This document shows positions 23,973-32,189 of a DNA stretch of 64,000 bases, one piece after another. The position numbers and the translations under genes are program-made. Position 1 is the first letter of the stretch; the number at the start of each line of letters is the position of its first letter. This DNA comes from Kutzneria sp. CA-103260 (GTDB lineage Bacteria > Actinomycetota > Actinomycetes > Mycobacteriales > Pseudonocardiaceae): assembly GCF_018263855.1 (NCBI RefSeq), contig NZ_CP073318.1, positions 2,046,001 to 2,110,000 on the forward strand, written 5' to 3'. The notes beneath the pieces were generated by a model. It had not been told where the DNA came from. It worked only from the letters and a program-made list of their open reading frames with translations, and made no database searches.

Positions 23973-24940
23973 GTGCGCTCCGCCTGGCAGTCGACGTGCG
24001 GCCCGGCCACCGCCGTGTCCGGGAAGCTCAGCCGCAGCTGCGCCTCGGCGACCGAGCGACCGGACTGGTTGAGCCAGCACCAGGCATGCACCTCACGGCC
24101 GGCGCCCGCCGGTTGGACCGAGCCCAGCTGGCAGTGGCACGTGGTCTCGGCGCCGAGTTCGGTGAATTCGGTGAACCGGCAGCGCAGCCCGGTCACCAGG
24201 CCGGCGCTCAGGTTCGCGGACACCGAGGCGCACGCCGTCGCCAGCTGCCGGGACGCCTCGACCAGCACCATTCCCGGAGTGTGGTCGAGCGCGTGGTCGA
24301 ACAGGGTCGGATGGGAGGTGTCCACGACGACGGCGGCGCGGGCGAAGCTGCCCTCGACGTGCGGGGGACCGATCACCACGTTGCGGGCGCACGCCCGCCC
24401 GACGACGGAAGCCGCGCACCTGGGCTGTGGCCGCGCCGCCGGCGCCGGCTCGATGGTGCCGCGTATCGCGGCCCACTCGTTCTCGGGCAGCCAGGAGAAG
24501 GCGAAGTCGGCGGTCAGCACGTGCCGGCCGCCGATCTCGGCCCGGTGCCGGAGTTGCAGGCCGTGCAGGCGGGAGTCCCGCGTGAACCGTCGAACCACGT
24601 GGCAGTGCAGGACAGCGTCGCACGGGGTGTCGCCGATGGCGATGCCGGCCGGGTCGAGCACCCGGAGCTCGAACCCGCGCAGCACGAACCGCGCTTCGGC
24701 GGGCACGTCGAAGCACTGGTGCGCCACCGCGAGGCACGCCTGGCGGGCCGCCTCCGTGAACGCCAGCGGGTCGTGGTGGCCGTGGTCGGTGTCCCCGAAG
24801 AACGCGTGCGACCGGGGCAGCTGGACGCCGACCTCGATCTGGCCGCCGTGCTCGACGAGCGACGTGACGAACACTTCGGCGACCGACGACCGGTGCACCA
24901 GCTCACGGGGCACGGTTCGGGAGAACGTCAGCTGGTGCAT
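23966..24940 (-). CDS. AfsA-like protein (A-factor / gamma-butyrolactone biosynthesis hotdog domains)
   Basis: A 324-residue protein with the two AfsA hotdog repeats. The first, residues about 15-150, has VHRSSVAEVFVTSLVEHG, RSHAFFGDTDHGHHDPLAFT and EAARQACLAVAHQCFDVP. The second, about 190-310, has VVVDTSHPTLFDHALDHTPG and EASRQLATACASV. The repeated H-P-x-x-F/L-D-H/P-L and EA-RQ elements are diagnostic. AfsA homologues join a beta-ketoacyl group to dihydroxyacetone phosphate in gamma-butyrolactone hormone synthesis. No adjacent GBL receptor is seen; the regulator nearby is a PucR. The gene overlaps the NDP-kinase-like gene by 13 bp. It may make a furan, butenolide or GBL-type product, or act as a tailoring hotdog enzyme. 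Confidence 0.92.
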   Translation of the reverse strand: MHQLTFSRTVPRELVHRSSVAEVFVTSLVEHGGQIEVGVQLPRSHAFFGDTDHGHHDPLAFTEAARQACLAVAHQCFDVPAEARFVLRGFELRVLDPAGIAIGDTPCDAVLHCHVVRRFTRDSRLHGLQLRHRAEIGGRHVLTADFAFSWLPENEWAAIRGTIEPAPAARPQPRCAASVVGRACARNVVIGPPHVEGSFARAAVVVDTSHPTLFDHALDHTPGMVLVEASRQLATACASVSANLSAGLVTGLRCRFTEFTELGAETTCHCQLGSVQPAGAGREVHAWCWLNQSGRSVAEAQLRLSFPDTAVAGPHVDCQAERTC

Positions 24941-25803
24941 GCCGCCCCTAGTCTCGTTTCGGTCTGCTGGTTGCTCATCGGCAGCACCGCGGCGCCGACG
25001 ACGATCACGTTCCACGGGTCGAGATCGACGCCCTGCTGCCAGGCCCAGAGCAGCAGCCCGGCGAGCGCCGCGCGCAGGTCCGCGTTCCGCGGGCCGACCG
25101 CGTCCCGCAGGCATTCGCGGGCCACCGCGGTCACGACGTCGCCGGCGAGCAGGTTGTCGACCTCGCCCAACAGCGTGGCGGCTCGCTCGGCCAGGTCCAG
25201 GCACTGCGACGGGAAGCACGCGTGCAGCTCGGCGGCGATCTGCTTGGCGCGCATGGACTGGTCCACGCCGGTCAGCGCGCCGCGCAGCACCCGCTGGAGG
25301 TCGTCGTCGCCGAAGTAGATGGCCAACTCCCGCAGCACGTCGGCGGGCTCGTCGGCCGTGTGGGCCATGTTGAGCAGGAAGCCGGGCGAGCCGAGCGCGT
25401 GCCGCAGCTGACCCGGCCGTTGCCGGCGCGGATCGCCGTCGCCCTTCATCTCGGTGAGCCGGACACATACCGGCGTCGGCCCGGCGTTCTCGGCCCGCAC
25501 CAGGAGCACGAGCGAGTCGGCCGCGGTCGCCAGCAGATCGGCCAGTCGCCGCCGCTGCCACGTCGCGGCCCGCCATGGCTCCCGCCACACGGCGCGGATG
25601 GCGTGCCGGTCCAGGCTGACTCGCTCGGCCGCGACGATCCGGAAGCCGTGGTGTGACAACCAGTCGACGGCCGGCAGCAGCCGTCGCGCCACCACGGCGT
25701 CCGGCTTGAGCAGGAGCAGGCCGTGGTCGCGGCCGAACGTCGCCGGGTCCGTCGCGAGGCGGTCCAGTTGCGCCGCACAGTCATCCAGGTAGACGTCGGT
25801 CAT
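24928..25803 (-). CDS. Nucleoside-diphosphate-kinase-like protein with C-terminal extension
   Basis: A 291-residue protein. Residues about 27-190 show an NDP-kinase fold, with LLLLKPDAVVARRLLPAVDW at the family start. LNMAHTADEPADVLRELAIY matches the catalytic region of NDP kinases (N-x-x-H-G-S-D-S...), keeping the active-site His with downstream variation. The insert between these blocks and the 100-residue C-terminal extension are unusual; ordinary NDP kinases are about 140 residues. It could phosphorylate a pathway nucleotide or be a repurposed phosphohistidine enzyme. ATGA overlap with the SDR upstream. Confidence 0.72.
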   Translation of the reverse strand: MTDVYLDDCAAQLDRLATDPATFGRDHGLLLLKPDAVVARRLLPAVDWLSHHGFRIVAAERVSLDRHAIRAVWREPWRAATWQRRRLADLLATAADSLVLLVRAENAGPTPVCVRLTEMKGDGDPRRQRPGQLRHALGSPGFLLNMAHTADEPADVLRELAIYFGDDDLQRVLRGALTGVDQSMRAKQIAAELHACFPSQCLDLAERAATLLGEVDNLLAGDVVTAVARECLRDAVGPRNADLRAALAGLLLWAWQQGVDLDPWNVIVVGAAVLPMSNQQTETRLGAACTS

Positions 25804-26753
25804 CGGAGGTAGCCCATCGCCAGGCAGTAGTCCAGCAGCCGCCGCAGGTGCGCCACGCCGGTCAGTTCGGGCCGGCGGCCGTGAAACGCCCGGGTCGCGC
25901 TGTCGTCGAAGACGGTCCGGCTGCGCAGGTACGGCTCGTACAGCCGGACCACGCGATCGTGGTAGCGGCGCTGGGTGTCGGGCAGCGCGTCCGGCCGGAA
26001 CACGTCCGGCGGCACGAATCGCGGCACCCGGAACGAGGGGTACTCGGCGAACACCTCCGAGCACTCCCGCAGCGTGACGGGACTCCCGGCGATCGCCGGC
26101 AGCGTGCTGTTGCGCACCTCGCCGAACCGCTGCACGACGTCCGTGACGAGGTCCGCGACCCGGTCGACCGGGACCAGGTCGAGGCACGCGTCGTAGCGGC
26201 CGGGAAGCACACCGACCTTGCCCTCCAGGACCAGCCGCAGCAGCACGTACATGTGGCGGAACAGGCGGATCGCGCCAGTGGCCTCCGCGCCGACCACGAT
26301 GCTCGGCCGGATCACCACCGCGTCGACGCCGCTGCCGTGGACGAGGCTCTCGGCCGCTGCTTTGCTGCGCTCGTAGCCGTTCGCGTACGGCTGGTCGACG
26401 TACGCGGTGCTGATGTGCACGAACGGCATCTCACCGCGGCCGGCCAGTGCCAGCGCGTGCGCCGTGCCCCCCACGTTGACCGCGTCGTAGACGCTGTCGT
26501 CGCGGCCGAAGGCCGTGACGGCCGCCGCGTGCACCAGGACGCACCGGTCGGCGCGCAGCCGGTCGACCGATCTCGGGGGCAGCCCGAGATCGGGCCGGGT
26601 GACGTCGGCGGCGAACCACTGGACGGACGGTGTCGTCGGGAACGGGGGCTTGCGGTGGTGGGTCAGGCCGAGCACGTTGTGCCCGGCCACGGCGAGCCGG
26701 ACGCAGACCTCGGCCCCGACCAGGCCGGCGGCGCCGGTGACGATCACGTTCAT
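25800..26753 (-). CDS. Extended short-chain dehydrogenase (NAD-dependent epimerase / acyl-reductase type)
   Basis: A 317-residue extended SDR. The NAD(P) motif is TGAAGLVG at residues 6-13, DVTRPDLGL is the adenine-site acidic region, VHAAAVTAFG the mid-domain, the catalytic Ser/Thr lies in HISTAYVD and YxxxK in YERSK. VVIRPSIVVG and LVPVDRVADLV are the C-terminal signatures typical of the thioester-reductase/epimerase branch. It may reduce an acyl thioester or keto group, or epimerise a nucleotide sugar. ATGA overlaps on both sides put it in the AfsA-type operon. Confidence 0.88.
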   Translation of the reverse strand: MNVIVTGAAGLVGAEVCVRLAVAGHNVLGLTHHRKPPFPTTPSVQWFAADVTRPDLGLPPRSVDRLRADRCVLVHAAAVTAFGRDDSVYDAVNVGGTAHALALAGRGEMPFVHISTAYVDQPYANGYERSKAAAESLVHGSGVDAVVIRPSIVVGAEATGAIRLFRHMYVLLRLVLEGKVGVLPGRYDACLDLVPVDRVADLVTDVVQRFGEVRNSTLPAIAGSPVTLRECSEVFAEYPSFRVPRFVPPDVFRPDALPDTQRRYHDRVVRLYEPYLRSRTVFDDSATRAFHGRRPELTGVAHLRRLLDYCLAMGYLR

Positions 26754-28258
26754 GCCGTCCGCCTCGGGGTGAACAGGTCCGCGGCGTCGCGGATGGGCAG
26801 GTCAGCGTCGAGGTGGGCGGCCAGTCGCAACCAGTCGTGGCCGAGCTCGATCGTGCGCTGCCACTCCGCGGCGGAGTCGAAGGAGGCCGGGAAGCCGGTC
26901 GCGCCGGCGTACCCGCGCACCGCCGCCACGAGATGGTCCAGCTTGGCGAGCGAGACCGGCGGCCGCTCGGCCCGCCGGGCCAGTGCCACCACCGCACCGT
27001 CGACGAACGGCAGTTCGGCCATCGAGCGGGTCAGCGTGTCGTCCGGCGGCAGCGGGTGTATGCCGGCGGCGCTGAACAGCGCGCGGCACGCCACCTGCGC
27101 CATCCGACGCGCGGCGAACCCGGCGGTCTCATCGCTGCCGACGGCCAGCGCGCCGAGCAGGTCTTCCCGGGCGTTCTCCGCCAGCACGTTGGACCACACC
27201 AGGTCGAGGCCGGCGGCGCAGAACCGGTCCGCCGGCAGCGGCACGAGCGTCACCGGCCCGACGACCGTGCCCCCCAGCGCGGTCAGCGCCGGGCTGGCCC
27301 GACCGGGCGGCGGCGTGGTGGGGGGCGCGGCCGGCCTGATGGCCGTCCCGTCGGGCCAGGAAAGGCCGACGAGGCCGAGCCGGACGAAGAGCGCCAGCGT
27401 CCCCCGGTCGACGCCGTCGGCGGGCGGCCGGTCGAACACGATCGACTGCCACACCCGGCCGGCCGGCTCGTCCAGCGTGAACACGTCGGCGCCGTCGCGG
27501 AGCACGTGCACCCGGTCCCCGATCGGCCAGGTGGTCACCTGCGGGATCCGGCGCAGCCGCACGCCGCCCGGTTCGGGCCGACACCCCGTGACGCCGAAAT
27601 CCTCGGCCAGCTCGACGCAGGCCGCCGTGCCGGCGACGCCCTCGCGGTAGCGGCGCACGAGATCCTGGGGGCTGCCGGCCCGCGCCTCGATCCGGTCGAG
27701 CTGAGCCGACAGCCACTTCGGCTCCAGGTAGGTCTCGCCGCGGTGCGCGGCCCACGACTTCGCGCTCTGCAGCAGGCCGAACCTGGCCCAGTCGTCGGCC
27801 TCGTCCGGCTGTTCGAGTTCGGCCATGGCCTGTGCGAATCGCAACGCGTGCCTGGACCGGTCGGCGAACCAGTCCGACACCTGGTCGGCGAACGCCTCGG
27901 CCGACACCGCGTCTCTGATGCGGTGCAGCATGTCCGAGCCCCGCAGCGGCACAGCGCCGAGCAGCCGTTGGCACCGGTCGAGGACGTCCGGCTCGGGCAC
28001 CGTGAACGCCGTGTCGAACTCCTCGACCACCTGGCGCAGGGACCGCATGCGCACCTCGACCCGACGGCCGCCGAGGAACAGCACGGCGGGAATGCCCGGC
28101 TGGTCCTCGCCGTCCACGAGCACGAGGAAGTCGATGTCGGAGGAGGGGGTGCCAAACCCCTCGGCGATCGAGCCCTCCAGCACGACCGCGCTCGTCGGCG
28201 GCGCGTCGATCTCCGCCAGCGCCATCTTGAGCAGCTGGTCGAAATCCAGGTCCGTCAC
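26750..28258 (-). CDS. Nucleotidyltransferase-domain protein (Pol beta/MNT type) with long C-terminal region
   Basis: A 502-residue protein. An N-terminal polymerase-beta-like nucleotidyltransferase domain has the full metal signature GS-x3-GF-x5-SDID in LEGSIAEGFGTPSSDID (about residues 28-44). The third carboxylate is probably in RRVEVRMRS. A helical region (VSDWFADRSRHALRFAQA) and a long unrecognised C-terminal half (about 230-502) follow. MNT-type enzymes nucleotidylate small molecules such as aminoglycosides, or proteins. Its place between a phosphotransferase-like gene and an SDR suggests it activates or masks a pathway intermediate. Overlaps the PEP-utiliser stop (ATGA). Confidence 0.8.
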   Translation of the reverse strand: MTDLDFDQLLKMALAEIDAPPTSAVVLEGSIAEGFGTPSSDIDFLVLVDGEDQPGIPAVLFLGGRRVEVRMRSLRQVVEEFDTAFTVPEPDVLDRCQRLLGAVPLRGSDMLHRIRDAVSAEAFADQVSDWFADRSRHALRFAQAMAELEQPDEADDWARFGLLQSAKSWAAHRGETYLEPKWLSAQLDRIEARAGSPQDLVRRYREGVAGTAACVELAEDFGVTGCRPEPGGVRLRRIPQVTTWPIGDRVHVLRDGADVFTLDEPAGRVWQSIVFDRPPADGVDRGTLALFVRLGLVGLSWPDGTAIRPAAPPTTPPPGRASPALTALGGTVVGPVTLVPLPADRFCAAGLDLVWSNVLAENAREDLLGALAVGSDETAGFAARRMAQVACRALFSAAGIHPLPPDDTLTRSMAELPFVDGAVVALARRAERPPVSLAKLDHLVAAVRGYAGATGFPASFDSAAEWQRTIELGHDWLRLAAHLDADLPIRDAADLFTPRRTA

Positions 28259-30768
28259 GGTTCGAGCACCTCCACCAGACCGGCGCCGCCGTCGACCCGC
28301 AGCCGTGCGCCGGCGCGGACACTGGCGAGCAGGCCGTTGATCTGCACCACGGTCGGAATGCCGAGTTCGCGGGCGACGACGGCGACGTGCGTGAGCGGGC
28401 TGCCGCGTTCGACCAGTAGGGCGGAGGCGCCGGTCAGCGCGGCGACGGAACCCGGATCCGTGTGGCGCGCCAGCAGGATGCCGGTCCCACCGTCACCGGC
28501 GCGCACGGCCGTGCCCTCCACCACGCCCGGGCTTGACGGCGTGCCACGCAGGACGCGTGCTGGCGTGTCCGCGGTCCGGGCGGGCGCACCCCAGCCCGCG
28601 CGTTGGAGATTGCCCAGCCAGTACGGCGCGCCGCGAGTCTCGAAGCGCGCGGGCGCGGTGACGCGCTCGTCCCGGAGCCGCTGCTCGCGGCGCAGCCACA
28701 CGACCGGTTTGAGTTCGACGTGCGCGGTGGTTCCCTCGCAGCACCCGCGCACCTCGTCCAGGCGCAGCAGGAATACGTCCTGCCAGTCGTCGAGCGCGCC
28801 GAGTCGGGCCAGGTCCTTCCCGATCGCCCGCAGCATCCGCTTGGCCATGCCGAACGCCTTCGCGCGCCGCCAGCGCAGCCGCTCCCGATCGGCCATGCCG
28901 GCGCTGACCTTGCGGCGGACGACACCGTAGGCGATTCGGCGCACGCTGCCCAGGTGCGCGTCGAGGTAACCGTCCACATCGCCGCGGGTGGCGTCCAAGG
29001 TGGCCGGCGGCTCCCGCAGCATCGTGAACAGTGCTGAGGGATCCTCGGTCAGATCCGGTGTCTCCAGCTTCATCTCGTCGACGCCGCGGAACCCGAACCG
29101 CGCGATGTAGTCGTCCACCGCGTCGAGGAACCCGTGCCGGCCGGTCGCGGCCAGCCGCGCCCGCACCTGGTCGGCCGGCGTGTCCCGGACCAGCGCGGCC
29201 AACTCGGGATCCCCGTGCAGTTCCAGGGCCAGTCGGCGCAGGACGGTCACCGGTTCGGTGGATTCCACCGCCGGCCCGGGACCGGCGGCCGCCCAGAAGA
29301 ACCAGTCGGGTGCGGCCGGCAACCACCGGCGGGTCAACAGGTGCAGCACGCCGACCGAGGTCAGCAGCGACGCGTCCAGGACCATGACCGGCCCCCAGCG
29401 CTCGATGAGTTCCCGCTGGAGCAGCCGAAACCGGCCGTACACCTCGTCGCAGGGCATGCCGTCGTAGTCGACTCGGTCGAATTCCGTTGCGGCGGCGTCG
29501 AATTCGCGGCAGAACCGGCGAACCGTGCGGCCGATGGCCAGCGACCGCACGGCGAACACGGCGCCGGTGGCCAGCGCCGCCAGCGGAGACCGCCGGTACG
29601 GGCGGAGTCCGTCGGCGATCTCATCGTCGAGCGGCGGCACGCCGAGGGAGACCTCGAACACCTTGCGGTTGAGCCGGTATCCGGGCGCCAGCCGTACCAT
29701 CCGATACCAGTGCTGCAAGTTGTAGTAGACACGGCCGTGGAAGTATCCGAGCAGGGCCGGCAGCCAGTCGGCCAGTTGGCGCCGCGCGCCGCGAGGAACC
29801 CGCAACGCGCGTGCGTATTCCTGGTACACCCGCGCGTACACGTCCGCCGCGAAGGTGTACGTCAGTGGCGAGGTGACGCCACTGAAGCTCTCGACGATGT
29901 TGGAGTTGTCCCAGATCCGGCGTTCGCCGCCGAGCCGCGTGGTGATCGGCCGGCACTGCACCAGCCACAGCCGGTCCTCCTCGATCGCCCACTCCAGGTC
30001 CCGCGGCGCGTCGAACATGTCGCGGACATCGCCCGCGACTCCCCACAGCGCGGTGACTTCCTGGTCGGTCAGGCAGACGTCGCCGTCGCGCCGCGCGGCT
30101 CCGGTGGCCGCGTCCACACGCACGTTGCCGGCCGACGCCGTGCCCGACATGAGCGCGTCCCCGAGCCCGTGCGTCGCGCTGATGACGTACTCGTCGCGGC
30201 TGCCGGTGACCGGATCCGCGGTGAACAGCACGCCGCTCTTGTCGGCGTGCACCATCGCCTGCACGATCACCGCCAGCCCGACCGAGACCGGTGCGAGGCG
30301 ATGGGCCAGGCGGTAGCGCAGCGCCCGCTCGGAGAAGGCGGACGCCCAGCAGTCGCGCACCCGTGCGCACACCTCGTCGAACCCGGTGACATTGAGGAAA
30401 GTGTCGAACTGGCCGGCGAAGGAGAACAGCAGCCCGTCCTCGTCCGGGCTGGACGAGCGCACCGCGAACTCGTCGCCGCCGGCGTCCTGACAGGCGCGGG
30501 CAATGGCCTGGCGGGCGTCCGTCGTGAGCTCCGCGGTGGTCACCAGGTGTCGGATCCGGTCCGCGATGATGCCCGCGTTGTCCGCCGTGACCTCGCCCAG
30601 CGCGACGCCGATGGGATTGGCGATGTGGCGGGCCGCGGCGAACCGGCGGAACACGTCGACCTCGACGACACCCCATGCGGGTACCGGAAATCCTTCACGT
30701 TGCAACAAATCCAGATTGGCGGCCTTGGCGCCTCGGTGTTCGCGGGCCGTGCCGTGTCGCGCGGGCAA
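28255..30768 (-). CDS. PEP synthase / rifampicin-phosphotransferase-like enzyme
   Basis: About 837 residues. The N-terminal PEP-synthase/pyruvate-phosphate-dikinase ATP-grasp domain has GAKAANLDLLQREGFPVP, VRSSSPDEDGLLFSFAGQFD, ATHGLGDALMSG and IEEDRLWLVQCRPIT. A central helical substrate domain carries many aromatics. The C-terminal swivelling PEP-utiliser domain has phosphohistidine motif SPLTHVAVVARELGIPTV. This order equals rifampicin phosphotransferase, which transfers ATP's beta-phosphate to a hydroxyl group through His. TTG 30768 was chosen because GGAGGA lies directly before it; the frame extends further upstream without homology. It heads the operon and probably phosphorylates a pathway intermediate, or confers self-protection. 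Confidence 0.85.
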   Translation of the reverse strand: MPARHGTAREHRGAKAANLDLLQREGFPVPAWGVVEVDVFRRFAAARHIANPIGVALGEVTADNAGIIADRIRHLVTTAELTTDARQAIARACQDAGGDEFAVRSSSPDEDGLLFSFAGQFDTFLNVTGFDEVCARVRDCWASAFSERALRYRLAHRLAPVSVGLAVIVQAMVHADKSGVLFTADPVTGSRDEYVISATHGLGDALMSGTASAGNVRVDAATGAARRDGDVCLTDQEVTALWGVAGDVRDMFDAPRDLEWAIEEDRLWLVQCRPITTRLGGERRIWDNSNIVESFSGVTSPLTYTFAADVYARVYQEYARALRVPRGARRQLADWLPALLGYFHGRVYYNLQHWYRMVRLAPGYRLNRKVFEVSLGVPPLDDEIADGLRPYRRSPLAALATGAVFAVRSLAIGRTVRRFCREFDAAATEFDRVDYDGMPCDEVYGRFRLLQRELIERWGPVMVLDASLLTSVGVLHLLTRRWLPAAPDWFFWAAAGPGPAVESTEPVTVLRRLALELHGDPELAALVRDTPADQVRARLAATGRHGFLDAVDDYIARFGFRGVDEMKLETPDLTEDPSALFTMLREPPATLDATRGDVDGYLDAHLGSVRRIAYGVVRRKVSAGMADRERLRWRRAKAFGMAKRMLRAIGKDLARLGALDDWQDVFLLRLDEVRGCCEGTTAHVELKPVVWLRREQRLRDERVTAPARFETRGAPYWLGNLQRAGWGAPARTADTPARVLRGTPSSPGVVEGTAVRAGDGGTGILLARHTDPGSVAALTGASALLVERGSPLTHVAVVARELGIPTVVQINGLLASVRAGARLRVDGGAGLVEVLEP

Positions 30769-30898
30769 GCGTCCTCCGTGCTGTTGGCGGCAACAGGGTG
30801 AAAGGCGAGCACTGCGCTGTGCCCGGGAGCGAGCCGGGAGGCAGGGGCCGGCGACTCGTTCGAGCCTGGCGTATCGGGTCGGGCCGGGGTAGGGGAGT

Positions 30899-30931
30899 GG
30901 GCACAAAGATCGGATCGAGGACTTTGTGCCC
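30899..30931. promoter_or_regulatory. Inverted repeat between the operon and the divergent PucR gene
   Basis: GGGCACAAAG (30899-30908) and CTTTGTGCCC (30922-30931) form a perfect 10-bp inverted repeat with a 13-bp spacer. It is midway between the divergent starts at 30768 and 30969. Likely operator for the PucR protein or another regulator of the cluster. Confidence 0.6.
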
Positions 30932-30941
30932 TGACACAGGG
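30929..30941. promoter_or_regulatory. CCCTG-aca-CAGGG palindrome next to the inverted repeat
   Basis: A perfect palindrome with a three-base centre that shares CCC with the right arm of the repeat at 30899-30931. It lies 28-40 bp before the PucR GTG, where a repressor would block RNA polymerase. Confidence 0.5.
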
Positions 30942-30968
30942 ACATGCACCCGTCGCTATCCTTCGCGA

Positions 30969-32168
30969 GTGACGCTCGAGGATGCCCGGACAGCGGCGCC
31001 GGCCGTGCGACGCGTGGTCCAGTTCGTCCGGGGACACGCCGACGAACTCGTGTCGGAGATGGCCGATCGGATAGCCGAGCGGGAATCGGCCTATCGGCCG
31101 GGAGCGCTGCTGACCGGCGAGGAGGTCACGGCGATGTGCCGGCACGCGCTCGCGAACGCGGCCGCGGTCCTGTCGGACGACAGCGCCGTGGCGCTCGCGC
31201 AGATGCGGGCGGGCGCGCTTCTGCACGCCGAACAAGGAGTTCCGGTCACCGCGGCGCTGCACGCCCTCCGTATCGGCGGTCAGATCGTGTGGATGGCGGT
31301 GATGACGGCCGAGACCCGGCGGACCGGCCTGGTGGACGCGTCCAGCCGAGTCTGGGCGACGGTGGACGCGCTGTCCCAGGCCGTGACGGACGCGTACGAC
31401 CTGCGCGAGGCGCGCGGCGCGCGGCGCAACAGCCGCCGTCGCGCCGAACTGCTCGACGCGCTGTTCCACGGCGAGCGGGGATGTTCACTGGAGATCGCCG
31501 CGGAACTGCGGCTGCCGCTGGACGGTGACTTCGTCGTCGTCACCGGCGTGAGTGAGCACGGCCGGGGGCCGCTGTGCGGACTGGAGGACCGGCTGCTGGC
31601 CCGCGGCGTCATGTCGGTGTGGCAGCGCGCCCACGAGGCCGAACACGGCCTTGTGGTGCTGGGCCTGCGATTCGATCTGGACCAGTTGTGCGCGGAACTC
31701 GCCGATCGGGCCACCACGCCGACCGGCGTCAGCGAGGTCTTCCACGATCTCGACCACGTCCGGGCCGCCCTCGCCGAGGCGAGCATCGCGCGCTCGGCGG
31801 GGCGGCCCGGCAGCGCCGACGTGGTCCGGCACGACCAGGCGTTGGTGCCACTGCTGATCGCCTCGGCTCCCGCCGCCGCACGGCGACTGGCCAACGCCGT
31901 GCTCGGCGGGATTCTCGCGCTGGAACGGCGGGAACGCGAGACGTTGCTGACCACCTTGCAGGCCTGGCTGGAGCAGGGCGGTTCGCCGGCGGCGGCCGCC
32001 GGGCTGCTGCACTGCCACCGCAACACGGTCGGCTACCGGCTGCGCCGGGTGGCGGAGCTGACCGACCGCGACCTCGGCAGGCCGGCCGATGTGGCGCGGC
32101 TGCACCTGGCGCTGGACATCGTGGACGTCCTGGGCATGCGAGATCAGCCCAGCGGAAAGTCCACATAG
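30969..32168 (+). CDS. PucR/CdaR-family transcriptional regulator
   Basis: A 399-residue regulator. The N-terminal helical region matches the actinobacterial RsbT-co-antagonist-like/PucR type (VRRVVQFVRGHADELVSEMA, GALLHAEQGVPVTAALHALR). A degenerate GGDEF-like middle follows (DFVVVTGVSEHGRGP). The C-terminal PucR helix-turn-helix is at about residues 330-385 (LEQGGSPAAAAGLLHCHRNT, VGYRLRRVAELT). The GTG lacks an obvious ribosome site, so the transcript may be leaderless. Divergent from the AfsA-type operon with a 200-bp shared promoter region holding two palindromes; probably its pathway-specific regulator. Confidence 0.88.
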   Translation: MTLEDARTAAPAVRRVVQFVRGHADELVSEMADRIAERESAYRPGALLTGEEVTAMCRHALANAAAVLSDDSAVALAQMRAGALLHAEQGVPVTAALHALRIGGQIVWMAVMTAETRRTGLVDASSRVWATVDALSQAVTDAYDLREARGARRNSRRRAELLDALFHGERGCSLEIAAELRLPLDGDFVVVTGVSEHGRGPLCGLEDRLLARGVMSVWQRAHEAEHGLVVLGLRFDLDQLCAELADRATTPTGVSEVFHDLDHVRAALAEASIARSAGRPGSADVVRHDQALVPLLIASAPAAARRLANAVLGGILALERRERETLLTTLQAWLEQGGSPAAAAGLLHCHRNTVGYRLRRVAELTDRDLGRPADVARLHLALDIVDVLGMRDQPSGKST

Positions 32169-32189
32169 GACTGGTCGGCGCCTTGGTCA

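Noticed and set aside
28255..30768. Phosphonate biosynthesis (PEP mutase) signature for the operon
   Set aside because: The PEP-utiliser has the ATP-grasp plus phosphohistidine layout, not the isocitrate-lyase-like fold of PEP mutase; no phosphonopyruvate decarboxylase is nearby.
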